From: Gerris lacustris
Lineage: Eukaryota; Arthropoda; Insecta; Hemiptera; Gerridae
Length of the DNA stretch: 64,000 nucleotides
Reading direction: 5' to 3'
Assembly: GCA_951217055.1 (NCBI GenBank)
Contig: OX578283.1
Span: forward strand, 61,323,832 to 61,387,831
Part shown: positions 58,501 to 63,806 of the stretch, piece by piece
How the letters are laid out: every line of letters begins with the position of its first letter
Numbering within the stretch: position 1 is the stretch's first letter
Made by a program: the position numbers and the translations under genes
The notes under the pieces: model-generated
The model's input: the letters and a program-made list of their open reading frames with translations, nothing else
The model's database searches: none
What the model was told of the DNA's origin: nothing

Positions 58501-60966
58501 TTGTCGTAACTTCATCGATTCTACCTTAAATAGAGCTAAATTTGATATTATTTTTGTTTATTTTACAGCCTTCCATTGTTCATAAGACCGTCCTCAAATC
58601 AATTATCAATGCTCTCCTGGAGGAAGATCGAGTGTAAGTATTTTTAATTATTCATTATTGTAGCGTAAGATTAGTTTTTGTGAGTTTTAGCGAATTTTCA
58701 AAGAAAATTACGCTATTGCAACGGCTTCAAAATTTTTGTAATGCGAATTTTTGAAAAATTTTTCCATGGAAATCCGTTTTAGACCATTCTGAATCGATTC
58801 CTAAAATTTAACACTTTTTTTTATGTATGTATGTATATATGTGTCACTCCAGACGATATCTCCCCTTAGGATGCACTTACAAATTTCAAACAAATTTTAA
58901 AATGTCAATAATATCAAAAGAATGGATGATTTCGTTGGCCAGCATTTTTGGAGTTCATTTAGTAGAGTTCATTTCCCAAATTTTTACAATTTAGGGTCAA
59001 AAATAGCATAAAAACAGGTTTTTTCCATTTTACTCCCCTTTTGTATGAAAATATGATAAAATTGTACATAACAACAATTACTGTACTCTTAAAGGGCTTT
59101 CCAACGACATGCATCTTGAAGGGTAAATATTATTTTGACTTTTGTACCACCCCTGTCATTTTTTTTTTCACCCATGCAAATTCTAAACCAAAATTTTCCT
59201 ATATTATCATAAGCCAATAATACGCAGATTTCTTTGAAAATTCGCTCATTAAGTCATGGTGCATGACTGGACTTTTTTACTATATACAGTATGTCCCTAG
59301 GTGGTACACATTGCTATACAAACACTTAAACAATTTTAAGTTTGACAAGCTTGATGTGATAACAAAAGATTTAGCTCTTAGCTCATGTAAATTAAATGGT
59401 AAGAATTGATATTTTCCAAAAAAAAAAAAAAAAAAATGTTTTCCATTTTTAGGGTTTCGTAGAGAAGGATCTACGAAACCCTTCGAGGGTTTTGTGTCTG
59501 TCCGTCCGTCGCTCATTGGTTCATACCTCCCGAACCGTTTAAGCTAAAAAGTTTTGAAATTTAAAATACTGGCGTAACTTTTTGACCCACATAGGAAAAA
59601 TATAGTGATGATAAAAATCTAATATACTCATGCGCAATTCGTAAAAATGTGGTAAACTCAAATATTTTAATTTTTAAATTTTTGAGTGGGGTATCAAATG
59701 AGCTGTTGATGAGTATGTTACTAATATACATACTTTTTTAAACTTTGCATTCCTTATTGGTGTTATGAGTTAAAATATACCCAAAATAATCCCCCCCCTC
59801 CCCAACCACCTTATAACGGCTTGTCCTAAAATTTTGAAATAATTTATGTAAATACCTTGTTATAGGGCGATGAAAATTTCCCGAAAAAATCTAATTTACT
59901 TTGTTGTCAGTGAACTATAGGCCCGCACGGGCCCGCATTGCGGGCCCCAAATCCCTGCTGATGGGGGCCCCTTTAGAGTATAACAGAAACCTTTTTTTGC
60001 TCATCAATTTTCATTGGCGTGGGGCCCCCAAAAACGTCTTGTGGGGGGGGCCCCATGCCCTAGCTACCCCACTGTTTGTTGTCAATACCGACAAAAAAAA
60101 ATTATGACCCCCCAGGGGATCGAACCAGGGACCCTTCAATTTTTTGTTGGATTTTTTGGGGCCTTCCGCCTAAATTTGATTATATTTATTTATTTTCATA
60201 TAGAGCAGGATGGGGAAATAAAAAAAAATGTTATTTCATTATAGAATAATGTATATACCTAATAATCTCAGAAACCCTAAAAGTACTTGGATTCAGGTAC
60301 TTCCCTGTAATTTTTCTTATTATTATTATTATTACTATTAAGCGACAATAATGGTTGCAGAAACCATTCATAGAGGAATAAGAGTTTGATATTGTTGTAA
60401 TTCATTTGTTATAGGTGCTTAAAAATTACTCAAAGCAGAGTCAAAATATAGCAAAATAATTAATATAGGAGAGTTTACTTATTACATTCCAAAATACTCA
60501 CAATCTAAAAAAATATTAAATTATTTAGGGATCATTGTTCATCTACAATTATCCTTACTTCTTAACATAAGACTAGAGTGTAACTCCTTGAAGACAATAC
60601 TCAGTTTGTAGTTCGATGATTGGATTACTTTGATTTTACTCAAAGCTCAATCAAACTAGAAGAATAAAAATGATTAAGTATTTATTAACAAAGAAATTTT
60701 CAGTAGAAATGGTCACAAAAATCTATTAGGCTTACACTTTGAATGTCTAATGTATGAAATAGTTTATATGGTGATACATAAATATTAATAAGTTGATTTG
60801 TTTATTTCAGTTTATATGCAGGTGACGAGGCCCGGGCTGTTTATATACTCATACAGAGCCCTGTGTTTGCTGCTCAGTCCTCCTACTCGATATTTGCTCA
60901 TTTACTGAAGCAAATAGTAGCTTTACCATCATCTGATCACCAGCTTCTAGTATCATGGTTCCAACT
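29457..60966 (+). CDS. HECTD2: HECTD2-like HECT E3 ubiquitin ligase, N-terminal half (8 exons, 3' incomplete)
   Basis: HECT ligases take ubiquitin from an E2 onto a catalytic cysteine and pass it to substrates. Exons: 29457-29573, 30883-31077, 42458-42583, 44153-44298, 47939-48041, 50797-50886, 58569-58633, 60811-60966. All have AG acceptors and GT donors and join in frame to about 332 residues. Residues from about 188 on align with vertebrate HECTD2: a KTREDFLQDV start (vertebrate KTVKDFQEDV), FYMRAYDSFAQLNALFK, KTVLKSIINALL (vertebrate KTVLKGIINSLL) and IFAHLLKQI...HQLLVSWF (vertebrate IYAHLLRQI...HHFLVHWF). The HECT domain is absent and must be encoded past 64000. N-terminal exons 1-3 lack visible homology to vertebrate HECTD2; they are supported by phase, splice sites and composition. 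Family assignment is firm (by eye); exon 1 is the least certain. Confidence 0.85.
29547..29710 (+). repeat. Four-copy minisatellite spanning the exon 1 splice donor
   Basis: Unit 'agtaacaacttagaagatta' plus taaacaggtaa, copies near 29547, 29590, 29638 and 29680. Each copy retains a donor-like (a/t)cag|gta: GT at 29574, 29616, 29665 and 29708 (spacings 42, 49 and 43). Use of the second donor would add 14 in-frame codons; the third and fourth would include the stop at 29640-29642. Confidence 0.8.
29775..29965. repeat. Imperfect foldback
   Basis: gcgaggatcag and aagttgtggatttact near 29780-29815 are matched in reverse complement by agtaaatctacaactt and ctgatcctcgc near 29912-29957. Probably a small MITE in intron 1. 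Confidence 0.6.
30735..30792. repeat. Hairpin with ~18-bp arms
   Basis: cgctttcactactggaag and cttccagtagtggaagcg pair with one G.T position and a 17-nt loop. In intron 1, 95 bp before exon 2. Confidence 0.75.
30883..31077 (+). CDS. HECTD2: HECTD2-like exon 2 with a CX2C-X7-CX2C motif
   Basis: 65 codons, phase 0 at both ends. Acceptor ttctgatttcag, donor ata|gtcagt. In the gene frame an upstream stop (tga, 30874-30876) immediately precedes the acceptor, which fits an exon boundary. Encodes an acidic start (DETESEGRE), then CRWC-KVQGGGI-CQEC-GH, a zinc-ribbon-like arrangement at residues about 49-65, then a His/Tyr-rich and Ser/Arg-rich linker ending FRLPPI. Other frames and the minus strand (30549-30996) are shadows. 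Confidence 0.75.
31078..31782. other. Start of intron 2, no exon supported
   Basis: Two short + frames (around 31405-31602) look weakly protein-like but lack a matching acceptor/donor pair in phase. No repeat with clear ends. Confidence 0.5.
31783..34040. mobile_element. MITE hosting an 83-bp satellite
   Basis: Left end gctttatgcctggtttatac then gatccaag; right end ggatcgtgtaaacgtggcat then tagc. These are diverged inverted repeats of about 36 bp. Between them sits a tandem array of a unit derived from the same kind of sequence. No coding capacity. Target duplications not clear. Confidence 0.65.
31797..33716. repeat. 83-bp minisatellite, about 23 copies
   Basis: Unit starts tttacatgatcaaagtatac and ends ctttaaagtaagg; period 83 (84 where 'ctttggtcc' replaces 'cttggtcc'). 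Each unit has two near-perfect palindromes acttggtccaagt and one ctttgatcaaa. A five-unit block of 416 bp is duplicated (identical reverse-strand frames at 32017-32211 and 32433-32627). These frames are repeat translation, not genes. Confidence 0.95.
34220..35061. mobile_element. Possible hAT-type insertion
   Basis: Right end tagttacgccactg is a typical hAT terminus followed by atatagtt. A candidate left end cagtagaaaa is preceded by atatagta (7 of 8 matching). The left TIR match is weak beyond cagt, so the pairing may be coincidental, though the right terminus is convincing. Confidence 0.35.
35233..36455. repeat. 38-bp minisatellite, about 32 copies
   Basis: Unit 'ctaaactaatattatttccg' plus taaactactcttatttct, period 38 (e.g. 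35841, 35879). It contains two inserted AT-rich variants (about 35490-35560 and 35695-35770) that are copies of each other, so a block was duplicated. Intronic, noncoding. Confidence 0.95.
36456..37001. other. Intronic spacer
   Basis: Includes an 'acttatcatgatgactcatgataagt' type small hairpin near 36723-36750. No exon seen. Confidence 0.5.
37002..38575. mobile_element. TIR element with 'tgtagcgtatctggggcat' ends, carrying a nested insertion
   Basis: gatgtagcgtatctggggca at about 37006 and its reverse complement tgccccagatacgctacatt near 38552-38571 form TIRs of about 45 bp, each followed inward by an agaaatg...aaactg segment. The interior is occupied by another repeat (about 37250-38445). 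The whole lies against a fragment of the 'tttacacggtgatag' MITE. Confidence 0.65.
37250..38445. repeat. Dispersed element with 'tttttagggttt' ends and a tRNA T-arm-like block
   Basis: Ends tttttagggttttgtaga (37287) and tagaaaaccctaaaaa (to 38443); the shared family sequence extends to 'acagggaagtacttg' on the left. A block at about 37346-37385 (gggtcccgggttcgatcccc then gggaggtc) resembles a tRNA T-arm / B-box. Inside are three ~280-bp repeats, each with 'atcctactcttcagcagctt'-like text, poly(G) and 'atcgcccca'. A reverse-oriented relative lies at 59450-60320. Confidence 0.7.
38576..39494. mobile_element. Fragment of the 'tttacacggtgatag' MITE split by a 'gggtccgtagg' element
   Basis: 38576-38700 and 39425-39494 match consecutive parts of the MITE at 45895 (shared: catgatagtaacta, atcacactatct, gctgattgt; then cacatgataacaaatcta, gcaaatgtgatagcttg). 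Between them, about 38701-39424 is another element with inverted ends agggtccgtaggc / gcctacggaccct followed by a 'tgtgtgctgactagcacaca' palindrome. A shorter inverted copy of the inner element is at 41932-42300. Confidence 0.7.
39495..39990. repeat. Solo MITE end plus dispersed repeat fragments
   Basis: 39498-39520 is a lone TIR (cttctttagattgttactcc) of the TA-inserting MITE found intact at 55267 and 63530. 39540-39800 matches 57770-58040 (cgaaagctatgtgatcgt, gaaaaagttttaggtctc, ccatataagtttcaacctt). 39815-39960 matches the reverse complement of 53755-53880 (ctgcctcg...cgaggcag; cctcgccttcggctcgg). Confidence 0.75.
40219..40484. repeat. 33-bp minisatellite, about eight copies
   Basis: Unit 'tcattgcaacaacatgttaa' plus ttaattatttgca, period 33. 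Because 33 is divisible by three it stays open in one frame and produces an artificial open frame around 40398. Confidence 0.9.
40485..41931. other. Intronic DNA, one weak microexon candidate
   Basis: A 48-bp phase-0 candidate lies at 41428-41475: long pyrimidine tract, cataag acceptor, LNVMSGTSGADDIDTE, gaa|gtacat donor. It fits the phase between exons 2 and 3 but has no homology support, so it is not called. No other exon or bounded repeat seen. Confidence 0.4.
41932..42300. mobile_element. Internally deleted inverted copy of the 'gggtccgtagg' element
   Basis: Begins acaggtcaagtgtgtgctag, followed by tcagcacacagcgagggtccg, and ends ggttttgcctacagacccta: the reverse complement of 38701-39430 with part of the middle missing. 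Inserted in intron 2, 158 bp before exon 3. Confidence 0.7.
42458..42583 (+). CDS. HECTD2: HECTD2-like exon 3
   Basis: 42 codons, phase 0 at both ends, joining exon 2 and exon 4 without a frame break. Acceptor gttatctgttgccag, donor cat|gtgagt, both strong. GC content is well above the surroundings. Encodes VEAGSCRVLDRLDGLMLGRL, then SSQDLAHFLFRTPESLLPPIRH: a leucine-rich, helix-prone segment followed by PPIRH. No similarity to vertebrate HECTD2 is evident, so membership is inferred from strand, phase and splice sites. The reverse strand also has an open frame (42376-42576) but without usable splice sites. Confidence 0.65.
42664..43029 (+). repeat. 10-bp G-rich minisatellite (TTAGAGGTGG)n, about 36 units
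   Basis: Variants of ttagaggtgg (agaagtgg, agagggggt, tgaggtgg) repeat with a 10-bp step just after exon 3. The + (transcribed-sense) strand is G-rich with regularly spaced GG/GGG tracts, so G-quadruplex formation in the pre-mRNA is conceivable. The resemblance to the insect telomere repeat TTAGG is only partial. Confidence 0.9.
43030..44152. other. Intron 3, no feature supported
   Basis: AT-rich, no exon or bounded repeat recognised. Confidence 0.5.
44153..44298 (+). CDS. HECTD2: HECTD2-like exon 4
   Basis: 48 codons plus 2 nt. Acceptor tgtattttacag, donor tt|gtaagt. Encodes EGVDWTGGRWSPGNRSSSS, an acidic/Ser-rich linker, and KYPIRHKTREDFL. The tail aligns with the vertebrate HECTD2 segment that begins the conserved N-terminal region (KTVKDFQEDV), and the split Leu codon is completed by the next exon. 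Confidence 0.85.
44577..44741. mobile_element. Small foldback MITE
   Basis: aagcctagttcagactcccg at the left and cggcagtctggacaaggctt at the right are inverted, as are gaggaaacgaaccgag / ctcggctagttttcttt and tctctgcgcatgc / gcatgcgcagaga. GC-rich 165-bp hairpin in intron 4. Confidence 0.85.
44742..45777. other. Intron 4 spacer
   Basis: No exon, RNA gene or bounded repeat recognised. The + frame at 44794-45051 lacks coding character and splice context. Confidence 0.5.
45778..45880. repeat. Copy of the 13-kb inverted-repeat family with a tRNA-like box
   Basis: ttttaatttaaatcaaatta then attattaactacgggaaac and agaaaaatacactc match the right arm of the palindrome at 13008-13145. It continues into 'cggtatttgaaccacgggcc', a B-box-like sequence (on the reverse strand). 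Possibly tRNA-derived SINE material. Confidence 0.55.
46399..47819. mobile_element. Nonautonomous hAT element nested in the MITE
   Basis: Starts cagtggcgtaaatagcgccc and ends ggatttcttagttacgccac plus tg. The 8-bp target duplication gtgtagac is exact on both sides (46391-46398, 47820-47827). 1421 bp, GC-rich subterminal ends ('gggggcgcc'), no transposase frame. The insertion point is inside the host MITE, so it is the younger of the two. Confidence 0.92.
47234..47308. repeat. Two adjacent perfect hairpins with GGG loops
   Basis: Hairpin 1: arms 47234-47258 and 47262-47286, 25 perfect pairs, loop ggg. Hairpin 2: arms 47286-47295 and 47299-47308 (agacgtgacg / cgtcacgtct), loop ggg. Both inside the hAT element. 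Confidence 0.92.
47939..48041 (+). CDS. HECTD2: HECTD2-like exon 5
   Basis: 1 nt plus 34 codons. Acceptor attatgttacag, donor aag|gtacgt. Encodes QDVRRAQQTDNYISVQRFYM then RAYDSFAQLNALFK, aligned over its length with vertebrate HECTD2 (EDVEKVKSSGDWKAVHDFYL, TTFDSFPELNAAFK). The acceptor lies 26 bp from the end of a MITE. Confidence 0.92.
48042..48460. other. Intron 5, start
   Basis: No feature beyond T-rich tracts. Confidence 0.4.
48461..48965. repeat. Dispersed element with 'ctgtctgtctgtctgtccgt' and 'atggcgg' blocks
   Basis: Runs from 'tttctgtacaaagtac' to 'cagaaaccagcgattatcgc'. Contains the chain of features seen in other dispersed elements here (tctgtctgtccgt, 'aaactactatagccaggaac', repeated 'aaaatggcggg'). 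The reverse open frame at 48436-48660 is part of it and not a gene. Confidence 0.6.
49498..49915. repeat. Inverted repeat with an internal (CAGA)n expansion
   Basis: Left: aacgttacacacagacag, (CAGA)n to 49555, acaagatgcatatttcgttg, aatgtaagaagctcgctt. Right (49848-49915): the reverse complement, with only a short (CTGT) run. The (CAGA)n tract therefore expanded in one arm only. A further fragment (acgctcgcttcaatgataga) occurs at 50558. Confidence 0.8.
49916..50796. other. Intron 5, end
   Basis: Dispersed repeat material continues to about 50110. Nothing coding seen. Confidence 0.45.
50797..50886 (+). CDS. HECTD2: HECTD2-like exon 6
   Basis: 30 codons, phase 0. Acceptor ttttgaatttcag, donor gtg|gtcagt. 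Encodes VKRDDSGRKHDEPGLKMEFI then YSVNDTLKSV, aligned with the vertebrate stretch that includes SGINAKFVNAVYDTLLNTP. Confidence 0.9.
50887..51480. other. Intron 6, start
   Basis: No exon or bounded repeat seen. Confidence 0.45.
51460..51845. repeat. Three copies of a ~60-bp repeat plus a lone hAT end
   Basis: 'gtcgaaaaaaaatgtggagg' plus ggagccaatgagagcacttta occurs at about 51490, 51718 and 51788 with variants. Between copies 1 and 2, cagtggcgtatccagggg at 51534 is a hAT-type terminus for which I found no partner end or target duplication. Confidence 0.7.
51846..53754. other. Intron 6, middle
   Basis: AT-rich. Pieces of dispersed repeats occur at about 52830-53120 and 53165-53560 (both with 'caaatcttgcaa...' and the latter with 'ccaatatggcggatagcaca'). 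No exon seen. Confidence 0.45.
53755..54800. repeat. Dispersed repeat with 'gccgaggc' motifs and a 46-bp palindrome
   Basis: 53755-53880 is the inverted counterpart of 39815-39960 (ccgagccgaaggcgagg; actgccgaggcagg). 'tgccgaggc(aagccgaggc)ag' palindromes occur repeatedly, and the perfect palindrome at 54593-54638 belongs to the same region. No coding capacity. Confidence 0.6.
54593..54638. repeat. 46-bp perfect palindrome built from two smaller palindromes
   Basis: Centre between 54615 and 54616 in aaatattt. Each arm itself contains the 12-bp palindrome ctgcctaggcag, so both a long cruciform and two small hairpins can form. Confidence 0.95.
54801..55266. other. AT-rich intronic spacer
   Basis: No feature recognised. 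Confidence 0.4.
55267..55490 (-). mobile_element. TA-inserting (Tc1/mariner-like) MITE, copy 1
   Basis: Ends cttctttagattgttact / agtaacaatctaaagaag. Preceded by TA (55265-55266) and followed by TG, a decayed TA duplication. Same family as 63530-63744 in the opposite orientation (shared interior: gacaaag, tgtttagtccaatgtac, cacttctgtttttataaggg). Confidence 0.85.
55499..55852. repeat. 35-bp minisatellite, about ten copies
   Basis: Unit 'aaagtatcattataaataaa' plus gtttaaattataact, period 35. Begins directly after the MITE. Confidence 0.92.
55871..55890. repeat. Poly(G) run of about 20
   Basis: Homopolymer G between two minisatellites. Length may be uncertain in assembly. Confidence 0.85.
55918..56320. 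repeat. 18-bp minisatellite, about 22 copies, with a duplicated ~117-bp block
   Basis: Unit 'gattatgacttctataagga' type (18 bp). An 18-bp step keeps both strands open, giving Tyr/Asp-rich frames on + and Ile/Val- or Ser/His-rich frames on -. The block beginning at about 55930 recurs 118 bp later. No start context or splice signals, so not a gene. Confidence 0.92.
56321..57700. other. Intron 6, late part
   Basis: Contains a T run at 56401-56419 and three 'tagggagaaaaag' repeats at about 56880-56980. No exon supported. Confidence 0.45.
57700..58200. repeat. Dispersed repeat family copy
   Basis: Matches 39540-39800 and partly 4915-5040. The + frame at 57709-57975 contains a protein-like stretch but is a copy of this repeat, recurs with stops elsewhere, and ends in 'gtctgtcagtcggtctgtca', typical of these elements. 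Confidence 0.75.
58569..58633 (+). CDS. HECTD2: HECTD2-like exon 7
   Basis: 21 codons plus 2 nt. Acceptor tgtttattttacag, donor gagt|gtaagt. Encodes PSIVHKTVLKSIINALLEED then R, aligned with vertebrate PQDIQKTVLKGIINSLL. The split Val codon is completed by exon 8. Confidence 0.93.
58634..59449. repeat. Intron 7 with one unit of the 5.6-7.7 kb repeat
   Basis: 59010-59170 carries 'ttccattttactcccc', 'aacaattactgtactctta' and 'catgcatcttgaagggt', a solitary relative of the array units. An A run lies at 59418-59436. Confidence 0.7.
59450..60320 (-). repeat. Reverse copy of the 'tttttagggttt' element, interrupted by a hAT MITE
   Basis: Right end 'aaaccctaaaagtacttgga' plus ttcaggtacttccctg is the reverse complement of the left end at 37254-37300. 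'ggggatcgaaccagggaccc' (about 60115-60132) is the reverse of the T-arm-like block at 37346-37385. The region 59908-60074 is a younger insertion. Confidence 0.7.
59908..60074. mobile_element. 167-bp hAT-type MITE
   Basis: Begins cagtgaactataggcccgca and ends gccctagctaccccactg. Exact 8-bp duplication tttgttgt on both sides (59900-59907; 60075-60082). GC-rich interior with 'ggggccccc' blocks. Confidence 0.88.
60811..60966 (+). CDS. HECTD2: HECTD2-like exon 8 (last exon in the window)
   Basis: 1 nt, 51 codons and 2 nt. Acceptor gtttatttcag, donor act|gtaagt. Encodes LYAGDEARAVYILIQSPVFA then AQSSYSIFAHLLKQIVALPS and SDHQLLVSWFQ. It aligns with vertebrate DDLRAYFILLQNPQF, STYVIYAHLLRQI and HHFLVHWFKKL. 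An internal ag at 60820-60821 would put a stop in frame, so the 60811 acceptor is correct. The open phase-2 donor shows that the gene continues downstream. Confidence 0.95.
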
Positions 60967-61054
60967 GTAAGTGGATTTTATCTATTATAAACTTATAAAT
61001 AAAAATGTTCTATTTCTAGTAATATTTTATGTATATTTTATTAAATAATACTTT

Positions 61055-62110
61055 AGATTGAAGGAGAAAAAAAGAAAGAAAGGTAGTTCAGATTGAAGGA
61101 AAGAAAGAAAGGTAGTTTGGACTGAAGGAGAAAAAAGAAAAAAGATAGTTCAGATTGAAGGAGAGAAGGAAAGGAAATTCGGACTGAAGGAGAAAAAAGA
61201 AAGTTAGTTCAGATTGAAGGAAAAAAAAAGAAAGGTAAACAGATTGATGGAAAGAAAGAAATGTAGATATGATTGAAGGAGAAAAAATAAAGAAAGGTAG
61301 TTCAGATTGAAGGAAAGAAAGAAAGTTAGTTCAGATTGAAGGGAAAAAAAAGAAAGGTAGTTTGGACTGAAGGAGGAAAAAGAAAAAAAGAGTTCAGATT
61401 GATGGAGAGAAGGAAAGGAAATTCGGACTGAAGGAGCAAAAAGGAAAGTTAGTTCAGATTGAAGGAAAAAAAGAAAGGTAAACAGATTGATGGAAAAGAA
61501 AGGTAGATCTTATTGAAGGAGAAAAAAAATAATGAAATGTAGTTCAGATTGAAGGAAAGAAAGAAAGTTAGTTCAGAATGAAGGAATGAAAATTAGTTCA
61601 GATTGAAGCAGAGAAAGAAAGGTAGTTTGGACTGAAGGGGAAAAAAGAAAGAAAGGTAGTTCAGATTGAAGGGAAAAAAAAGAAAGGTAAACAGATTGAT
61701 GGAAAGAAAGAAAGGTAGATATGATTGAAGGAGAAAAAATAAAGAAAGGTAGTTCAGATTGAAGGAAAGAAAGGTAGTTCAGATTGAAGGAAAGAAAGAA
61801 AGTTAGTTCAGATTTACGGAGAGAAAGAAAGGTAGTTTGGACTGAAGGGGGAAAAAGAAAGAAAAGTAGTTCAGATTAAAGGAAAGACAGAAAGGTAGTT
61901 TGGACTGAAGGGGAAAAAAGAAAGAAAGGTAGTTCAGATTGAAGGAAAGAAAGAAAGTTAGTTCAGATTTACGGAGAGAAAGAAAGGTAGTTTGGACTGA
62001 AGGGGGAAAAAGAAAGAAAAGTAGTTCAGATTAAAGGAAAGAAAGAAAGGTAGTTTGGACTGAAGGGGAAAAAAGAAAGAAAGGTAGTTCAGATTGATGG
62101 AAAGAAAATA
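61055..62110 (+). repeat. ~1-kb polypurine minisatellite in intron 8
   Basis: Irregular units of about 30-40 bp such as 'gattgaaggaaagaaagaaa' plus ggtagttca, alternating with 'ggactgaaggagaaaaaaga'. The + strand is overwhelmingly A/G. Higher-order duplication is visible (e.g. 61790-61900 versus 61930-62060). Confidence 0.92.
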
Positions 62111-62613
62111 ATGAAATGAAAGTTAAAGAAAGACAGAGAAAATTAGTGAATTTAGAATTTATACAGGAATTCATCAATATTGGTAGATTTGTATCCAAAT
62201 GACTCCTGTACACACAGTTTGACAACAAATTATCTCATTCCTCGTTCCTTTTTAATTAATCTGAAATCAAATTAACAATCAAATATATATTTTTTTTTTT
62301 TACAATCAATAAAATTGTATCTAATTTTTCAATCATAAGTTGCAATAAAGATTATAAGTGTCATTTTGCCTGGTTTAATTAAGAATTCATTTGACAATAA
62401 AATTATGGTATTACATTCTTCTAATTTGTTTTTCGAAATTATTATTTTCTCTTTAATATAAAACAAATAAATATGATGATGTCAATAAATGTTTAGTATT
62501 ATTTGTTTGGAGAATAAACAATGATCATATTTTGTGAAATATTATTTCATAATCTATAAAAAGCTTAGTGGTGGGATACAATAATTGTGCTAGCCTTGCA
62601 CATTCTTTCTCTT
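62111..62613. other. AT-rich spacer upstream of the nested gene
   Basis: No repeat or exon recognised. A T run at about 62290-62300. Confidence 0.45.
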
Positions 62614-62651
62614 TATAAATTCAGAGTCTTCCTGCTAATTCTGTTTAGTTA
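62614..62651 (+). promoter_or_regulatory. Core promoter of the nested secreted-protein gene
   Basis: TATAAAT-type box at 62614-62620 and an initiator-like ttagtt at 62645-62650, about 31 bp apart: standard insect spacing. Predicts a 5' UTR of about 80 nt. Confidence 0.55.
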
Positions 62652-62727
62652 TTGTTTTAGTCTGTTTGAATTAAGTTCTGTGTTGTTTAAAATAAGTTGT
62701 GAACAAAAGTGAGTTTTTTTTCCCAAC

Positions 62728-63438
62728 ATGAAGTTTATTGTTATAATCGGATTAATGTTTATTATACCTTCAAAAGGTAAGGCTATATTTGATGATAAAA
62801 TAAAAATTGATGATGAAGTTGAAACACCTGTTGTTGAAGAGGATAATCCTGAAATTGTAACCACTTTGGAAACGGAAGCAGTTGAAGATGATGGAGATGA
62901 AAGTAAGGCACTTGTAAGGGTTCCTAGACAGCATGGAATGATGGGAGTTCCCATCATGGTAGAACCACGTTCAGAAAGGACTTTGCTTGCTTTACTTAAA
63001 GGTGGTGGTAAAGGTGCTGGGTTTCCAGATTTAAGTTCTTTGAATCCATTTTCGGGACTTTTAGGAGGTCATCAACAGGTAGGTCAACCACATTCATTCG
63101 GCCCTTCTATTGCATACGCCCTACCTCTTCCATACATGCAACCACAGTCATCTTGCCCTCATGAATATTCCCACCCATTAATTGGACTTATGGCACCCCA
63201 TGTATTACAGTATTTGAGCGGTCGACATCCAGGATTTGGTCGATCCAACGACCATGATCAGATGATGGGAGTTCCATGGCCTTACTACCACAATGCGGAA
63301 GTTTTTCCAATGGCGTATCCACACTACCCTTTTATGATAGATAATATGCAGATGCGCTCTGAAGATCAGCCGATGATGATGGACAATCCCAATATGGCTG
63401 CTAATGCTCCAATGGTGATGCCTGCATCTACCGTTTAG
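62728..63438 (+). CDS. Secreted Met/Pro/His/Tyr-rich proprotein, single exon, family unknown
   Basis: 236 residues from ATG at 62728 to TAG. Residues 1-19 are a signal peptide (MKFIVIIGLMFIIPSKGKA). Residues about 20-63 are strongly acidic (Asp/Glu/Val), ending in RVPR (64-67), a furin-type RxxR site. The predicted mature part (from residue 68) has two MMGVP motifs (71-75, 179-183), a Gly/Lys-rich hinge (91-98), one cysteine (143), an aromatic/Pro/His segment (about 120-203) and a Met-rich C terminus. This layout (signal, acidic pro-region, low-complexity mature chain) is usual for secreted structural, eggshell or gland proteins, but I recognise no family. It lies about 1.8 kb after HECTD2 exon 8 on the same strand, so it appears nested in intron 8. 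Internal aaag|gtaagg (near 62775) and acag|gtaggt (near 63078) resemble donors, but the frame is open throughout. Confidence 0.8.
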   Translation: MKFIVIIGLMFIIPSKGKAIFDDKIKIDDEVETPVVEEDNPEIVTTLETEAVEDDGDESKALVRVPRQHGMMGVPIMVEPRSERTLLALLKGGGKGAGFPDLSSLNPFSGLLGGHQQVGQPHSFGPSIAYALPLPYMQPQSSCPHEYSHPLIGLMAPHVLQYLSGRHPGFGRSNDHDQMMGVPWPYYHNAEVFPMAYPHYPFMIDNMQMRSEDQPMMMDNPNMAANAPMVMPASTV

Positions 63439-63518
63439 AAGAATTTTTCCCAAAAATGAAGAGAGGGAATCTGTAAAGTGTATTTTGTAAGTGTTCATCA
63501 TGTTTTGGAAAATACTTT

Positions 63519-63524
63519 ATTAAA
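63519..63524 (+). promoter_or_regulatory. Variant poly(A) signal ATTAAA
   Basis: 81 bp after the stop codon and just before the MITE. Would give the shorter 3' UTR. Confidence 0.4.
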
Positions 63525-63529
63525 AAATA

Positions 63530-63744
63530 CTTCTTTAGATTGTTACTCCCCTTATTAAAAAAAAACAGAGAGGAGTAACAATCTAAAGAAGGTGTATGGA
63601 ATGATCTTCTTTAGACTGTTACTCCCCTTATAAAAACAGAAGTGTGATGATCCTTTGTCCTATAGTACATTGGACTAAACATCCCTTTGTCTTAATAGTT
63701 ATTTAGTCAAAGTCATTTATTAAGGGAGTAACAATCTAAAGAAG
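63530..63744 (+). mobile_element. TA-inserting (Tc1/mariner-like) MITE, copy 2, in the 3' region
   Basis: Ends cttctttagattgttactcc / ggagtaacaatctaaagaag, TA on both sides (63528-63529; 63745-63746). Contains an internal inverted copy of the TIR, so the first 62 bp already form a complete small foldback (63530-63591) followed by a second TIR start at about 63606. No transposase. Confidence 0.9.
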
Positions 63745-63800
63745 TACCTATTAAATTCTATAAACTGTACAACCAAGGTATTTATTAATGTAATTTGTTT

Positions 63801-63806
63801 AATAAA
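63801..63806 (+). promoter_or_regulatory. Canonical poly(A) signal AATAAA
   Basis: First AATAAA after the stop of the nested gene. If used, the MITE is part of the 3' UTR. Confidence 0.5.

Noticed and set aside
60115..60135. tRNA gene
   Set aside because: Only a T-arm/B-box-like block is present; no acceptor stem, D-arm or anticodon arm could be drawn.
59901..60244. Overlapping + frames
   Set aside because: They lie across a hAT MITE and its host repeat.
63205..63501. His-rich reverse-strand frame
   Set aside because: Antisense shadow of the secreted-protein gene.
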